A DNA stretch of 64,000 bases from Spiroplasma litorale (GCF_001267155.1 NZ_CP012357.1:558001-622000), one strand, 5' to 3'. Numbered from the stretch's first letter, positions 21,621 to 34,746 are shown. The notes: generated by a model from the letters alone, not told the origin. Made by a program: numbers and translations.

Positions 21621-23195
21621 TTAAATGGTTGATAAATCATAATAATCATAATTAATTTTTAAATTATCGTCTGTTTTAAAAGTTAGTATTTCATTATCGT
21701 TTTCTTCTAAAAACTTTAGCATTGTAAAAGTTGATCCATCTGGGAACTTCATTTCTAAAGTTGTTTTGTCTAATAATATTTCTATGCTATTATTTTTAAA
21801 ATTTTTCAAATCAGCGTAATACTCTCTAATATTTGAAAACCCTTCATTATTTTTTAAGTTTTTGTATGTAGAGCTTCTTTTTACTGATATTTTATTATTT
21901 GTAAAATCAAGTTTTATTTTTGCGTTATATGAATTAGCATTTAACTCAAAGTTTATATTACTATTAAAATTATTTAAATTATTCAAGTTTATTACCATTT
22001 TAAAAATTCCACCAATTTCAGTAAAACTATTTTTATTAATTAGCTCAACTTTTTTTGTTTTTAAAGTATTTTCAAAACCTAAAAAATCAGAATTTATTGT
22101 GTAATTTGGTTTGTTTTCTGTGCCTGTATTTTCTAATGAAACTTCTCTCGCAACTGACATTGAACCAATTCTGCCATCATCTGGTAGTTGATATATATAA
22201 CTTCAACTTCCTAATCACGCTGTTGAAATCAATTTATCAACATTCAAATTTGATTGCTGGTTTAACATATATTTTGCAGCATAATAATCAGGTCCAAAAT
22301 CAAATCTCTTTGTTTCTTGATTTTCATCTGGAATAAAAACATAGTTGTTATCAATTTCCCCAACCACATAGTAAGTACCAGTATATAAATTATCTGAATC
22401 TTGACCTCAACCGCCATTACCACCATAAAATAAAACAAACTTCTTTTTGTTTGAATTTTTTACATTCATTTGAAATATATTTGGACATTCTAACATTGGA
22501 TGTTTAGCATAGTATTTTCCGGTTTTAAAGTATTCACCAGTTGGTTCATCAGCTACTCAAACACCAAAATTATCATTTTGTGCTAAATACATAACATATT
22601 TTCCATCCATTTTAAAGAAGAATGGATCTCTAAAGTCTCCTGGGTTATCATATTCTTGTTTCCTATTTATTATTGGAGTATCTTTAATTGGTATAAAATT
22701 ATATCCTCCATCAATTGAATAATAACCCATTATATTTTGTTCATTTCTTGCGAAAGATGAAACCATTGCTATAATTGTTCCTTCACCATATTTAAAAAAA
22801 TTATTTTTATCTTCAAAAACTGTGCCAGATGAAATGTCATTATAATATGTTAAATCTTTATCAGCTGCAATCCCGATATAATTTCAATGAATTCAATCTT
22901 TAGTAGTTACATGATACATGGTAGAACCCCATTTACCATGATTAGTCCCATCATCATCAAATACTGCTTCATTATTATATAAATAATATACGTGCCAATA
23001 ACCATCTCTATAAAATCCGCCTAAAATATCATTCATCAATCCAGTTTCTTGCATTTGAACATGAAATTTATTGCTAAATCTTTCTTGGAAACTTTTTTGA
23101 TAATTACTATACGAAGATAGAGTAGCAAAAAAATATGCCCCAGCAGATAGGTATATTAGTGCAAATGCAGTTATTATTCATCTAAATTTACTCAT
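21621..23195 (-). CDS. Membrane-anchored GH32 fructan/sucrose hydrolase
   Basis: A 524-residue GH32 enzyme. An N-terminal hydrophobic segment (IITAFALIYLSAGAYFF) with no lipobox acts as signal anchor. Catalytic elements: nucleophile region LMNDILGG (Asp56), FRDP transition-state stabiliser (Asp190), and ECPN acid/base (Glu236). A C-terminal beta-sandwich follows (about 360-524). The usual NDPNG is replaced by NDILGG, as in the two neighbours. Should hydrolyse fructosyl linkages outside the cell. Last of a three-gene GH32 series; RBS AAAGGA. Confidence 0.9.
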
Positions 23196-23214
23196 CGCTA
23201 TTTCCTTTAAAAAT

Positions 23215-24817
23215 TTATTTTTTTATTTGATAATAACTATATCTTAAATTACTTGCTTTTGTAGATAATTTTATATCTTCGAATGATTTTGAATCAACAA
23301 ATTTTAGCATTGTAAATGTTGAATTATCCGTAAATTTGAACTCTACAATTGTTTTATCGATATATATTTCTAAATTTGAAGATTTTTTAAGAGCTTTTAA
23401 ATTAGAATTATAAATTCTTTCCTTTGTAAATTCTTCTTTTCCATAGTTAAAATCAACTTTAATATCTCTTTTTACTTTTATTTTATTATTAGTATAATCT
23501 AAATTAACCTTAATTGAATATTGATTATCACCAATAATTAAATTAACTTCATTGTTGCCGATATTATTTCAAGAAAAATCAGCTTTATAATATTTACCTA
23601 TTAAATTGTTTGATTTAATTAAATTAGAATCACTTAAATATTTTCCTTCACTTTCAGGTTTAAAGTTATTAAACCCTATATAATCAGATTTCATAATATA
23701 TTCAAAACCAGTTGAATTAGTTTCTTTTGTTAATTTTATTTCTCTTGCCAAAGACATATTTCCAAGTCTTCCATCATTTGGTATAGAATAATTATAACTT
23801 CAATTACTTACTCAACCAGTTGTAATTAAACTATCAATATTTGTATTATAAGGACTTTTTGTCATAAATTTTGCAGCATAATAATCGGGTCCAAAATCTA
23901 ATCTTTTGTAGCTTTTATCACTATCTGGTTTAAAGACATATGTTTTTTCATCTAAATCTCCAACTACATAATAAGTACCTGAAGAAAGATCATCTTTATT
24001 TTCACCTCAACCGCCATTACCACCATACAGTGCAACTCATTTTTTTTCAACTTTTTCTTCATATTCTACGTTCATTTGAAATATATTTGGACATTCTAAC
24101 ATTGGGTGTTGAGCTTTGAAAGATCCTGTTTTTTCATATCCGCTTATTGGGTTATTAGATACATATACTCCAAATTCATTTTCTTCTGCAATATACATAA
24201 TAAATTTATTATCTTTTTTAAAAAAATATGGATCTCTAAAATTTTCGTTTGTTTCTTTATGTGGATTTCATAAAATTGGTTCTTCTTTTACTGGTAAAAA
24301 ATTATATCCTCCATCAATTGAGTAAGACATCATTATATTTTGGCCTTCATCACTGTATGAGGTTGTAACTGCAATAATCGCTTCATTACCATAACCAAAA
24401 TCATCATTAACATCTTCAAAAAAAAGTTCCTGATGCTTGATCACCATACTTTGTTGTAAATTTTGGTACAGCAGGTCCTTCGTAATTTCAGTTTATTCAA
24501 TCTATTGTAGTGACATGATATCAAACAGAACCAAATTTACCATGATTAGCACCAGATGAATCAAAAATGCCATCTGCATTTTGTAAAAAGTAAACATGCC
24601 ATTTTCCATCTCTATAAAATCCACCCTGAATATCATTCATCATCCCAGTGGTTGGGTTTTGTACGTGGAATTTATTTGTAAATTTTTCATTATTTATTTC
24701 TGGTAAAGAATAACTTGTATGTGGTTTTGAAAAACTTTGTTTAAAAGCCAAACTCATAGATGAAATAAAAATTGATAAAATTGAAAATAATAATCCCATA
24801 AATATTGTTTTTTTCAT
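23215..24817 (-). pseudogene. Secreted GH32 enzyme, frameshifted at a T8 tract
   Basis: An apparently complete GH32 enzyme (about 533 residues if repaired) with a Sec signal (IFMGLLFSILSIFISSMSLA), nucleophile GMMNDIQGG, NFRDP and ECPN. After GGAACT the run at 24418-24425 has 8 bases where 7 keep the frame (TFFEDV). The unshifted frame stops at 24407 after 136 residues. The remaining frame to 23215 is fully open. Either slippage or phase change restores the protein, or the gene is dead or the base count is wrong. Spaced 13 bp from the upstream GH32 gene and 19 bp from the downstream one. Confidence 0.85.
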
Positions 24818-24830
24818 ATATATCCCCTAT

Positions 24831-26510
24831 TTAATATTGATAATAATCGTAATTAAAACTTATTTTTGTAGATGATTCTAATGTTAATTTTTCAACAGAC
24901 TTACCATCTGGAAACTTTACTAAAGATATAGTAGAACCATCTGGCATTATAGCTTCGATTGAAGTTGTATCAACATATAATGAAATTTTTGCTTTATTAA
25001 GTTTGTTAATATTTGCACTGTATTTTCTTTTTTGAATAAATCCATTATTGTTTTTAATTGTTTCATCAAGTGAACTTCGATATGTTGATATTTGATTATC
25101 ATTAAAATCTAATTTTAAAGTATTTTTATATGTTTCGTCATTAAAAACTAAGTTAATAATTCCTTTTGATTTATCAGTGTTTTTAAACTCTAAATCCAGT
25201 TTATAACTACCACCTTTTAAGGTTCTATCAACAAAAAAACTTTCATTTCCATATGATGATGATTCTAAATTTTCATTGTCAATAAATGATTGTTTCAAAG
25301 AATAAATTCCTTCATCATTTTTAACTAATAATATCTTTCTAGCCAAAGACATGTTTCCTCAGTATCCAGTATTAGGAACTATCCTGTTATAATCCCAACT
25401 ACTCATTCAACCAGTACCAATTAAATACTTTCCTAAGTCATCATCATTCTCTTTGGTATCTTCAAAAAACTTTGCTGCATAAAAATCTGCACCAAAATCA
25501 AGTCTCTTAGGTCCTTGTTCTTCAACAAATACAAAATTTTCATTTAAGTGACCTATAGAATAATAAGTTCCAGTACCCAAATTATCAATAAATTCAGGTT
25601 GACCATTATCATTATTACCATTTCCTCCATAAATCATAATATATTTTTTTGAGTTTTTATCTCCATTGACATTTAATTCAAATAAATTTGCACATTCAAC
25701 CATTGCGTGCTTTGCGTAATAATCACCTTTATGTTCATAACCTTTTAAAGGATTTTCAGAAACATATACACCAAATTTATCTAGTTGTGAAACATACATA
25801 ATAAATTTGCCATCTTTTTTAAAAAAATGTGGATCTCGAAAATCTGGATATGTTCCTTCAGGTTGGTTATTTTTTAATATTGGCTCACTATCATTTAATG
25901 GATTAAAATTATATCCAAAATCATTACCTTCCCCATTTTCTCCAGGGTTAGAATAATATGCTAATATATTTTGCCCTTTTTCACCACCATAACCTGTAGA
26001 AATCGAAACTCTACCATTTTTAAGATTTTTAACATTAAAATCTCCATCTTTGTCAATGAATAATGTTCCACCAGCGGCATCGCCTCAACCTTTACTATTT
26101 CATTTTTTTACAGCTAACCCTTTATATTCATAATTTACAAAGTCCTTTGTTTGCATATGAAACCATTCAGTACCATTTTTACCTATTTGTTCTCCGTTTT
26201 CATTATAATTAGCTTCGCTATTGTATAAGAAGTACAAATGTCAGTAAGTACCATCAAATCATGCACCTTGCATATCGTTTAACATTCCTTTTTTATCTGG
26301 CGTATCAACATGAAATTTATTGTAATATCTTTCATTATAGTTTGGACTTGTTAACCTAGAACCATTAATTAAATTTATTTTTGTTAGATTTTCAACTTCC
26401 TTGTTTGCATCTTCTTTATTGCTTGTGTTATTATTTGTACAAGAAATTGAAGATAATAAAACATTACCACTAAGGCATATTAAAGATAATATACTTAATA
26501 CTTTTTTCAT
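24831..26510 (-). CDS. Lipoprotein GH32 fructan/sucrose hydrolase
   Basis: A 559-residue GH32 enzyme with a lipoprotein signal (lipobox LSSISC, Cys about 24) and an Asn/Glu-rich linker. Catalytic motifs are KGMLNDMQGA (nucleophile), DFRDP (stabiliser) and VECAN (acid/base). The beta-sandwich domain begins near WDYNR. No frameshift. First gene of the GH32 operon; its promoter lies in 26511-26655, next to a terminator that the copy C insertion regenerated. The acid/base motif ECAN differs from ECPN in the other three GH32 proteins. Confidence 0.9.
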
Positions 26511-26654
26511 TTTTAATCCCCTCTATAGTAAATTATAGATATATAAAATAATAAATAAATAGTATATTTAAAAAAAATTATTTTTACTTACATAATTTAT
26601 ATAAAGTAAAAATATATTATCTACATTTCTTATAATATTTATTAGGTCTTCATT

Positions 26655-26685
26655 TAAATAAAAAATAACCAGCGAAATAACTGGT
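26655..26685 (-). terminator. Terminator downstream of scrB, regenerated beside IS copy C
   Basis: On the minus strand ACCAG-TTATTTCG-CTGGT followed by a T-rich run. The same loop and one arm recur at 28014-28028 on the other side of copy C, so the original scrB terminator was the insertion site. Confidence 0.75.
26671..26685. repeat. 15-bp direct repeat flanking IS copy C, left
   Basis: AGCGAAATAACTGGT, identical to 28014-28028. Confidence 0.85.
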
Positions 26686-28013
26686 AAACATATTCTGTCA
26701 AGTATAGAATATGTTTTTTTATTCTAAATTGAGTTTCAAACCTCTCACGGTGTGCCTCATTTTTAACCATCACTTTATTAAAATTATAATAATACAAATA
26801 ATCTACAACAGTATTATAAACTGATTCAAAATTTTTATATTTACCAGTATATCACTCTGTTTTTATAGAAGAAAAGAATGTTTCACAAGCAGCATTATCA
26901 AGAGAACATCCAGGGTTACTTAGTGAAATTTGAATATTATTTTTTTACAAAATTCTTTACTATAATTTGATGTGTATTGAAAACCATTATCTGAATGTAT
27001 TATAAGATTTTTGTTTTTGATGAAATAATTTTTAGCCATTTTTAAAGTGTTTATGTATATTTTATTATCATTTCTAATCGAAATGTCATAACCAACTATA
27101 AAACCTGTTTTTACATCTTTCATAATACTTAAATATGCAAACTTTTTATTAGCATAAGGTAAATAAGTAACATCCGTTACAAATAATTCGCCTTTATCAT
27201 ATTTTTTTTATTGTCTATTTACAATATTAGGTATTGATTTATTTTTAACTTTGATTTCTTTTGGTTTTTAATTTTCTTTTTAATCTTATTTTTGATTTAA
27301 TACCCAATAGTTTCATATATTTGTATACTAATTTATTTGACGCTATACAGTTATAATTTCTTTTTAAATTTATTCTAATTCTTGGATATCCATAAGTTTC
27401 ATTGTGCTATTTAAATATATCTTTGATTTTATTAGTTAAATTATTATCAAATTTGTAATTAAATTTAGGTTTCCTTTTTTTTACTCATCTATAATAACTT
27501 GCTTGAGTTGTTTGGAGCGCATAACATAAAAACTTAATTGATCAATATTTTTTATTATTTTCAATGTATAAATATTTTAACTCTTGTATTTTTCTAAATT
27601 ATCCAGGGATTGATTGAACTTTTTTAGGATTTCATTCTCCATTTCTAAAAGTTTATTTTTTTTCTTTAGTTCCTGAAGTTCTTTTCTTAACAGATTACCT
27701 CTTAATTCATTATTTACTCTACTTATGCCACAACTTTACCCAACTCTCGTTGATATTTTCTTTAAGTAATCCTCACCATACTCTTCATAACCAAGCGCTC
27801 ATTTTCTTGCAGCGGAATAAGATACATCATATTTTTTAGCTATTTTTTTCATGATGGTTGATTTTTAGATCAATCTTTTGCTATTTCTAATTTCTTTTCA
27901 AAAGACACTATATTTGATTTATTTCCTTTTAAATTTGCCATATAAAAAATCCTCTATGTATAGATTATATTAGATTTTTTTATTCTAACTCTATACATAA
28001 AGGATTATATTCA
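26686..28013 (-). mobile_element. Decayed IS3-like element, copy C
   Basis: About 1.33 kb between two 15-bp direct repeats. Ends contain weakly similar inverted sequences with AAAAAAA/TTTTTTT blocks (near 26711 and 27975). Its transposase belongs to the same superfamily as the A and B elements but is a different sequence. Exact ends are uncertain by several bases. Confidence 0.75.
26705..27941 (-). pseudogene. Degenerate IS3-family transposase remnant (C)
   Basis: From ATG 27941 (MANLKGNKSNIVSFEKKLE) a helix-turn-helix region follows (KKYDVSYSAARKWALG), then a coiled segment, then an rve core with LFVTDVTYLPYANKKFAYLS, NLIIHSDNGFQY and NAACETFFSSIKTEW. Multiple stops and frameshifts interrupt it (for example the extra base after KEFCKKI and a stop in the loop after NIVNRQ), so it is inactive. 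The DDE residues can still be read in separate frames. Confidence 0.85.
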
Positions 28014-28028
28014 AGCGAAATAACTGGT
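28014..28028. repeat. 15-bp direct repeat flanking IS copy C, right
   Basis: AGCGAAATAACTGGT, identical to 26671-26685. It includes one arm of the scrB terminator. Confidence 0.85.
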
Positions 28029-28061
28029 TTTTTTTACTCCTTTTTTAAAAGAATTTTTCAT

Positions 28062-29513
28062 TTACTTATAAATTATTGGACTTATATTAGAAACTTCAAA
28101 TTCTTGATCACATGAAAATTCAATTCTATTAAAGTTTTTTACAAAAAATCTTGAAGTAAATACTGTTTTATAATCATCGGCAAATAGTTCGATTGAAGAT
28201 GAATCAATAAATATTTCAACTATTTGAGGTTTATTTTTGATTTTTCTTTTTGCATATCTTGTTGTTTCAAAATCTCAGTCAACTTGTGAAGTTTGATTAG
28301 ATCTATCCATAATTATTTCATCATCAGTAAATTTAACTTCTAAATATTCATTATTATCATTTAAAATTTTAAAATCTATATTTCCATTTAAAGTAAATTT
28401 TAAATGTTTATTTTTATTAATGTTTATATTGTTAGTTTTAACTATTTTTTTATCTTTTAACACATTATTTACAAATTCTAAATACGGTTTTTGTACTAGT
28501 TCATCATTTTCAATTGACATTTCTCTAGGAATTGTAAGCATTGAGTGTCATGAATATTCGTCTGTAGGATACTGAACATCACAAACTCCAAATCATCCGA
28601 TATTTAATAATTTATTGTTTGCTCAATATGTTTGTGGAGCATAAAAGTCATAACCATAATCCATGTTTTTCATTGCAAATTTCTCATTTAATTGATTTCC
28701 ATCAAAATCAATTTTATCGATTATTGTATATACTACATTTCTTGAACTATTTAACTCATATTTATCTTTTTCATTAAAATAACCTTCTGCTGAAATAAAG
28801 AATAAATATTTATCATTTATTTTATCTAAATTTGGACATTCTCACATATATCCATAAGTATTCCCTTTAATACTTGGTTTTAAGATTGTTTTGAAAGTAA
28901 AATCATCATAATCATTCATTTCATAAACTGCTAAACCACCTAAGTCATCTTCTTTTGTTCTTACACCAAATATCATATATTTTTTATTATTATGTTCAAA
29001 AATTTTAGGATCTCTAGCATGTGGAGTAAATTTGTCGCCATCTCAGTCAACAGCTACTCTTTTATTAATTATTTTTTCATTTTCAAAATCTGCAACCAAC
29101 TGAATTTCTTCAGTCATATTACCTTTTCCATCTTCCATATTTCCAGTGTAATATATTTTAACGGTGTCACCAAAATCATATGCACTTCCTGAAAATGAAC
29201 CGAATGCTTCTTTTTCGTGATCTGGAACTACTGAAACACCTTTATCCTCATAATTTACAAAGTCTTTTGTCTTAACATATCTTCAATGTTTAAAACCATG
29301 ATATGGTTCAACTGGTGATCATTGATAATGAATATGATGTATTCCATCCTTAAATAACAACCCATTAGGGTCATTTACTAACCCATTTGGTGAAGCTATA
29401 TGATATGTAGGTCTATAGAACACATCTTCTTTAACAAGTTTGTTTGCTTCTTCATAATATTTATTATCAATTTCATTATATTTTTTTCATTGTATATCTT
29501 TAATTCTTTTCAT
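28062..29513 (-). CDS. scrB: Cytoplasmic sucrose-6-phosphate hydrolase ScrB (GH32)
   Basis: A 483-residue GH32 enzyme without signal peptide. Motifs are canonical: SPNGLVNDPNG (nucleophile Asp48), ARDP, and WECPN. It hydrolyses sucrose-6-phosphate, formed by the PTS permease just upstream, to glucose-6-P and fructose. Its ATG (29513) sits next to the scrA stop (29515) and uses the GGAG inside the scrA end, giving coupled translation. Several UGA-Trp codons. Sequence differs clearly from the three exported GH32 enzymes. Confidence 0.9.
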
Positions 29514-29514
29514 T

Positions 29515-31119
29515 TTATTCTCCTTTTTTAATGGTTTTGATATTTTCTTGTTTTTTTACTGAGTCGATAACTGGAATTGGAGCAAAATCTCTTTCTAAAA
29601 TAGAGTTTGTCATTTTTTTAAAGTAACTTACTCTTGATAAAAGAATTGTTGCAATGAAAGTAGTACCAATTGTTACGACTAAGGCTATTGCCATTCATAA
29701 AAACCCTGTTCCAGCTCATGTTGACATATTAAACTCAGAAATTCTTGAAGCTTGCGGAATTATTGTTAAGAAAACAAGTAATGAACATGGTCCCATTGTT
29801 GTAAGAACCCCAGATGCAGTTGTTATAATTACTCCTGCTGTCGTACCAATACTTACAGCTATTACTGGGAATAAAAATCTTAGTGCTACACCAAATAATG
29901 CAGGTTCAGTTGATCCTCCCACAAAGGCTATTAGATATGAAGGAACTGCTGTTTTTTGTAGTTCTTTATTTTTTTTGTTTAATATTGAAAAAGCAAGTAC
30001 GCTTGTAGCAACTGAAACATTTAATTGAGTGAACATTGGGTTTATTGAAGTTGCATTATAAGTCATGAATTGTTGTAAAGCTACTACAACAAATATTTGT
30101 ATAAATCCCGTCACAACTAGTCAAGGTAGCATAATTGCAAATAATGGATTAAATATAAATTTCGCAATTTCATGTGTAGTTGCTCATAATACTGCTATAT
30201 TCATTCCATAAGTAATCATCATACCAATTGGTGCAATAAGAAGTTGAGCTACAAAGAATGAAACTAGCACAACCATTGGAATACCAAAGATTTCTTTTAC
30301 AACACCTCATTTAATTTTTCTAACCAATCTTTCTAGATAAACAGCTATAAAACCAATTAAAACTAATGGTAATATTTGTCCTTCGTATGAAATTTTTCAT
30401 GGATATCCACTTAATAAGTTTGAATATGATCACTCACCAGCGCTACCAGAATGTCCTCATTCAAATAGTGGTTTTCCTGAACCCATAAAATCATTTGTTG
30501 AAGTCATATCTTTAGCACATAAAACTACACCAATAGATATCCCTATTGCCTCACTACCCTTCATTAGTTTAAAAATAGATCATGGGATTAATATACTAAA
30601 AGACAAAGCTAAGGATTTTTGAAGAGTTGCCATAATTTTTCCTAATGTTAAAGCAAACTCGCCAGTATCTTTTATTGCTTGACCATTAACTTCAATACCA
30701 TTTATAATATTTTCAATTGTTGATACAATTGATAAAGTTATTAAATAAGGTATTATAGGCATTACTAAAATACCTATTCCGTCTGTTAATGATTTGAAAA
30801 AACCTTTTTTAGTAGTTAATTTAACATCATAAAAATTAGCTACTTTTTTTAAAGATACCCCTAAACATTTTAATAAATCTTTATTAAAATGTTCGATATT
30901 ATTTCTTACAACGAATTGAACCAAGTCATCTTTTACAATGACACCAGTTATTAGAGAATTATTCTTTATTTTTTCAACTTCTACTTTATTTAAATCAATA
31001 ACCTTTATTCTCATTCTAGTAGCACAATGACTAACATTCTTAATGTTTTCAACATTACCTAAAGCATCAGCAACTAAAATGATGTCATTATCAATATTTT
31101 TTTTACTAAAAATCTTCAT
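29515..31119 (-). CDS. scrA: PTS sucrose-type EIIBC permease
   Basis: A 534-residue glucose/sucrose-superfamily PTS permease. The EIIB domain (1-90) has the phospho-Cys in NVSHCATRMR (Cys32), and EIIC follows with about ten helices, including GHSGSAGEW, FVGGSTEPALFGVALRF and TTMGPCSLLVFL. No EIIA domain, so it must use a separate EIIA. Adjacency to scrB makes sucrose the likely substrate, but other alpha- or beta-glucosides are possible. RBS GAAAGGA. Confidence 0.85.
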
Positions 31120-31161
31120 TTATATATCCTTTCAGAGAATAGTACTATATGTGTGTTCTAT

Positions 31162-31186
31162 TCATATATATTAAATCATATATATT
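31162..31186. promoter_or_regulatory. Repeated TCATATATATT boxes upstream of scrA
   Basis: Two copies of TCATATATATT (31162-31172 and 31176-31186) spaced 14 bp, about 45 bp upstream of the scrA ATG. They could be operator half-sites or simply -10-like AT-rich sequence. Confidence 0.3.
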
Positions 31187-31324
31187 TAGTTTTTTTTGGT
31201 TTTTTTTGGATAATATAAAAAAAATGGAAATTTTATTAAATCAAATTTAATAAAATTCTAAATATTTAGTTTAGCTTGCAAATCTATATTGATTATTTAA
31301 GTTTTCTTATAAATAAATAAAAAA

Positions 31325-31352
31325 AACATAAATTTATAATAATTTATGTTTT
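31325..31352 (-). terminator. Terminator of MOLPALP gene 3
   Basis: A roughly palindromic ACATAAAT/ATTTATGT hairpin with A- and T-runs on both sides, about 10 bp after the stop at 31362. Confidence 0.6.
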
Positions 31353-31361
31353 TGTTTGATA

Positions 31362-33539
31362 TTATATTTTTTTTATGTTTGAAACAAAAAGATAATTTCC
31401 ACTATAATTTAGTTTAATTTCAAATTTATTTTCTAAATTTGTTGTTTTATTTTTTACTAGATAAATATAATCATTAACTTTATTTTCCACTATACTTACT
31501 TCGGTATTGTCATAATACGCATTAACGATCTCTTTGGTTTTTGAAAGTTTTTTATTATAAGAACTAATCATTGTGCTTAAAGTATTAATAACTGAATTTA
31601 ATCATGGTAAATTCTCATTTACTATAACTTGCAGTTGTTCAAGTGGAGAATCTTTTGCAATGGTGCTATCATCATTTAAACCTAAAATTTTCATAAAATT
31701 ATCAACGTCTTCAGTTGCTTTAGTAAAAGTATTATTTGTATATAATCTTTTAAATAAAATTGCAAATGAATCAAATTTAATTTTAAAGTTTGTATCAGGT
31801 TTTTCTTTTTTTTGATTATCTATATCCGCTTTTATAGAATTAACAATAGATTGTAATGAATTAGAAGTCAAGAATCCTAATCCTAAATCTTTTTTATTAT
31901 CAAATATTTTATTTTTTTCTGATGTGTTGCCTGAATTAAATAATTGTGAATTTAATAAGTTTTCTAATGGTTCAGATAATATTTTTTTAATTGAAAGATT
32001 TAGTTTTTCATTTTCATTATCATATAAATAATTAATTCATTTACCTGATTTTCCAAAAAATTCACTTCAATCTTTTGAATCGATATTAGAAACAATATTT
32101 TTTAATAAATCTGGCAATTTATCTTTAAAACTTGGTAGCAAAGCTATTAAAGTACTAAAACCTATTTGAATTCCACCAACTAATTGAGTTTTACCACCTG
32201 TATCATAGCCAACACCTCAATTTACAAAACTTCTTATAACCGAATCTATATATAGTGTTATAGTTTTTCCCATAGCATCTACAACTAATTTTTCTTCTCC
32301 CACAAGCTTTATAGCTAAACGTGATAAAATGTTAATTAATCCGTTTTTTCCACCTTCATATTTTTTATTAATATTAGTTGCATCAATAACATTTTCTTTA
32401 TCTGTTGCTGGAGTTGCCAGTAATACGCCAAGTAAATTTTTTAAAGTTAGTCCACCTTTACTATCTGTATCATTTACCACATAACTTAAAACTTCGATTG
32501 CATTATCAAAATCAAAAACATTTTCTTCTTCTTTAATTTTTGCAGTTCTTTTAGTTTCTAACATTTCAATAAAATTATTTCCATCATATTCTGTAGTTAA
32601 GTCTTTAATACTAAATGAATTTAAGTAAACTAATAATGATCTTATAAAGAATATTAGCTCTGGAAAACTACTTATATCAAGAAGTATATCTAATTTAAGA
32701 CTTTTTGTTCCATTTAAAATTTCGATTAAGTTTGTTGCTATTTTTTCTGAGGCAACATTAATGTTAGAATTAATTTCACTACTATTTTTATATGTTAATT
32801 TTTCTGTACTTTCGTCTTTATTTATAATTTTATCAACTGAGTTTGAAAGTGCAATAATACCTGCGTTTAAACCATCCTCATAACTTAAAAATACACCTTT
32901 ATCATCTTTAAATGCTTCTACTGAAAATGCTTTTTCTAAATCTTTTAATACATTATTATCAATTAATTTACCTAAAGTTTTCAATAAAGCTGGTGATACT
33001 AAATCTTTTAGTTTTTTTGACAAAATACTCATAAGTGGTCCAAAAGCTGCAGGGTTTGATAATGACTTCAATATCATTGGAAGTGATTGAACTAATGATG
33101 TAATTGTACCAACCATACCTGTAACTTCTGGAGCAACTACTCCATCTTTGTATATTCCATCTTCAACATTAGTATTATCATTTACAATATCGGTGCTATT
33201 TTTAAAATATTTGCTTGCTATATCGCTGTATCTTGTAAAATCATTTGTTTCGACATTTTTAAAATCACCTAAATTTAAATTTCTAATATAATTATCTTTA
33301 ACATAATCCTTCATTAAATATGATGAACTATAATGTATTTTATTTAATCCTTCGTTAGTTGTGTCTATTTCATTCTCATTTATATAAAGTGCTTTTGCAT
33401 ATTGTGACATTAATTTAGATATATTTTCTTGATCATCACTATTATCAAAAATTGTGTTTGCATTACCACATGCTGTCACCAAAGATATTGATGATGATGT
33501 AATTGAAATTATCCCTAAAATACTAATTAATTTTTTCAT
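31362..33539 (-). CDS. MOLPALP-type paralogous lipoprotein 3
   Basis: A 725-residue lipoprotein with signal MKKLISILGIISITSSSIS, lipobox LVTAC-G (Cys24) and the family element MSQYAKALYINENE. It follows the same plan as the genes at 12725 and 15072 (helical body, LPSFKDKLPDLLKNIV, C-terminal beta-rich tail) but has diverged along the whole length, so it does not take part in the recent sequence exchange between the other two. An in-frame A8 tract at 31806-31813 is correctly phased here. Surface protein of unknown role. Confidence 0.85.
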
Positions 33540-33555
33540 TATTAATACCCCTTTC

Positions 33556-34746
33556 TTATTCTTTTATTAAACCTGAACTTATTAACAATTTCCACACTAT
33601 TTCAGAAACATATTTATGTCCAGATGAAGTTGGGTGAACTTTATCAATAAAGAAAAATTTATCTATAATTGTTTTATCTTTTTCATAAGCTTCTTTAAAT
33701 TTTTCAGCAACTGTAGCATTTATTTCTAAATTACTTAAATCTAATTTTGCTAAATCAAATGCAGTAGATTTAGCAAAATTTGATTCGACATTAGCTCCCT
33801 CTCCAATTGTCTCTTTAAATCCAGCTAATATGTTTTTTAACTCTGTATATAAGTTATAAGTTTTAACTACGTCATTAAATTGTTCATTAACTTTATTTAT
33901 AACCTTTGTAATATTAGAATCAAATTCTTTACATAATTTGTCAATTTTACTTAAATCTGCTTCTGAGAATTGTTCAAAATCATCATTATTTTTATTATTA
34001 TACCCTGGTGTAAGATTTATATCTGGTGGTTTAATGAATAATATTTTTTTTGCACCGTTATTTAATAAAGTATATAAGCAATTACTTATATTTTCGATGG
34101 CATTTTTCATAATACTTGATTGTTGATTAAAATTGTTTCTTGCCCCAGCTAATGCAAATAAATCATTGCCCCCAATTTCAATTAGGAATAAGTCATCATC
34201 TTTGATTACTTGTTGTTTTACAAGAGCTTGTGCTTGTTTGTATATTCCTGTATTACCCATTAAAAGTTTAGCAGTTAAATCACTTGATTCATAAGCTGTT
34301 GCGCCACCAATTGAATAATTTCTTCCTCATACTTTATCATTATTTAAGTTTAAATCCGCATCATGTATTAAATTTGATGATTTAAATGTATCAACTTCAT
34401 CTTTATCAAATCCAAGTTTTTTATTAATCAATTCAGCAACTCTTAAACCATTACTAAATCCATTATCATAAAGACCAGTTATTTTAACTTTTACTCCTAA
34501 TTCATCATATGCAACAGCAGCTAACCCACCATTATCACTTAAACTATCTCCAAGAGTATAGAAATTAGAAACTCCATGATGTGTTTCTTTATCAACACTA
34601 GTGTCTTTAGCGTTTCTTTTATCAATACTTAATCCAGCAGTGTTATCTAAATTAATTGGTGCTTGTTGTGGTACACATGAAATTACAGATGTTGCAGATG
34701 TTGAAGAAATAGCAAATACTGAAATTAATGTAAGTAATTTTTTCAT
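33556..34746 (-). CDS. GDSL/SGNH-hydrolase lipoprotein
   Basis: A 396-residue secreted esterase or lipase with a lipoprotein signal (lipobox SVISC, Cys24). SGNH blocks: YTLGDSLSDNGG (Ser68), a Gly block in RNYSIGGA, IGGNDLF (Asn of block III) and DKVHPTSSGH (Asp368, His371). The catalytic set is complete. It starts 1 nt inside the upstream gene (TAATG), so its synthesis is coupled to the two-helix membrane protein. Possibly releases fatty acids from host lipids; substrate is inference. Confidence 0.88.

Noticed and set aside
21621-26510. Three GH32 genes as one gene copied by assembly error
   Set aside because: The three differ at most residues, have different export signals and different lengths.
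29654-30028. Long plus-strand ORF inside scrA
   Set aside because: It is the antisense shadow of the EIIC domain, whose minus-strand frame carries clear PTS motifs; no RBS or own motif.
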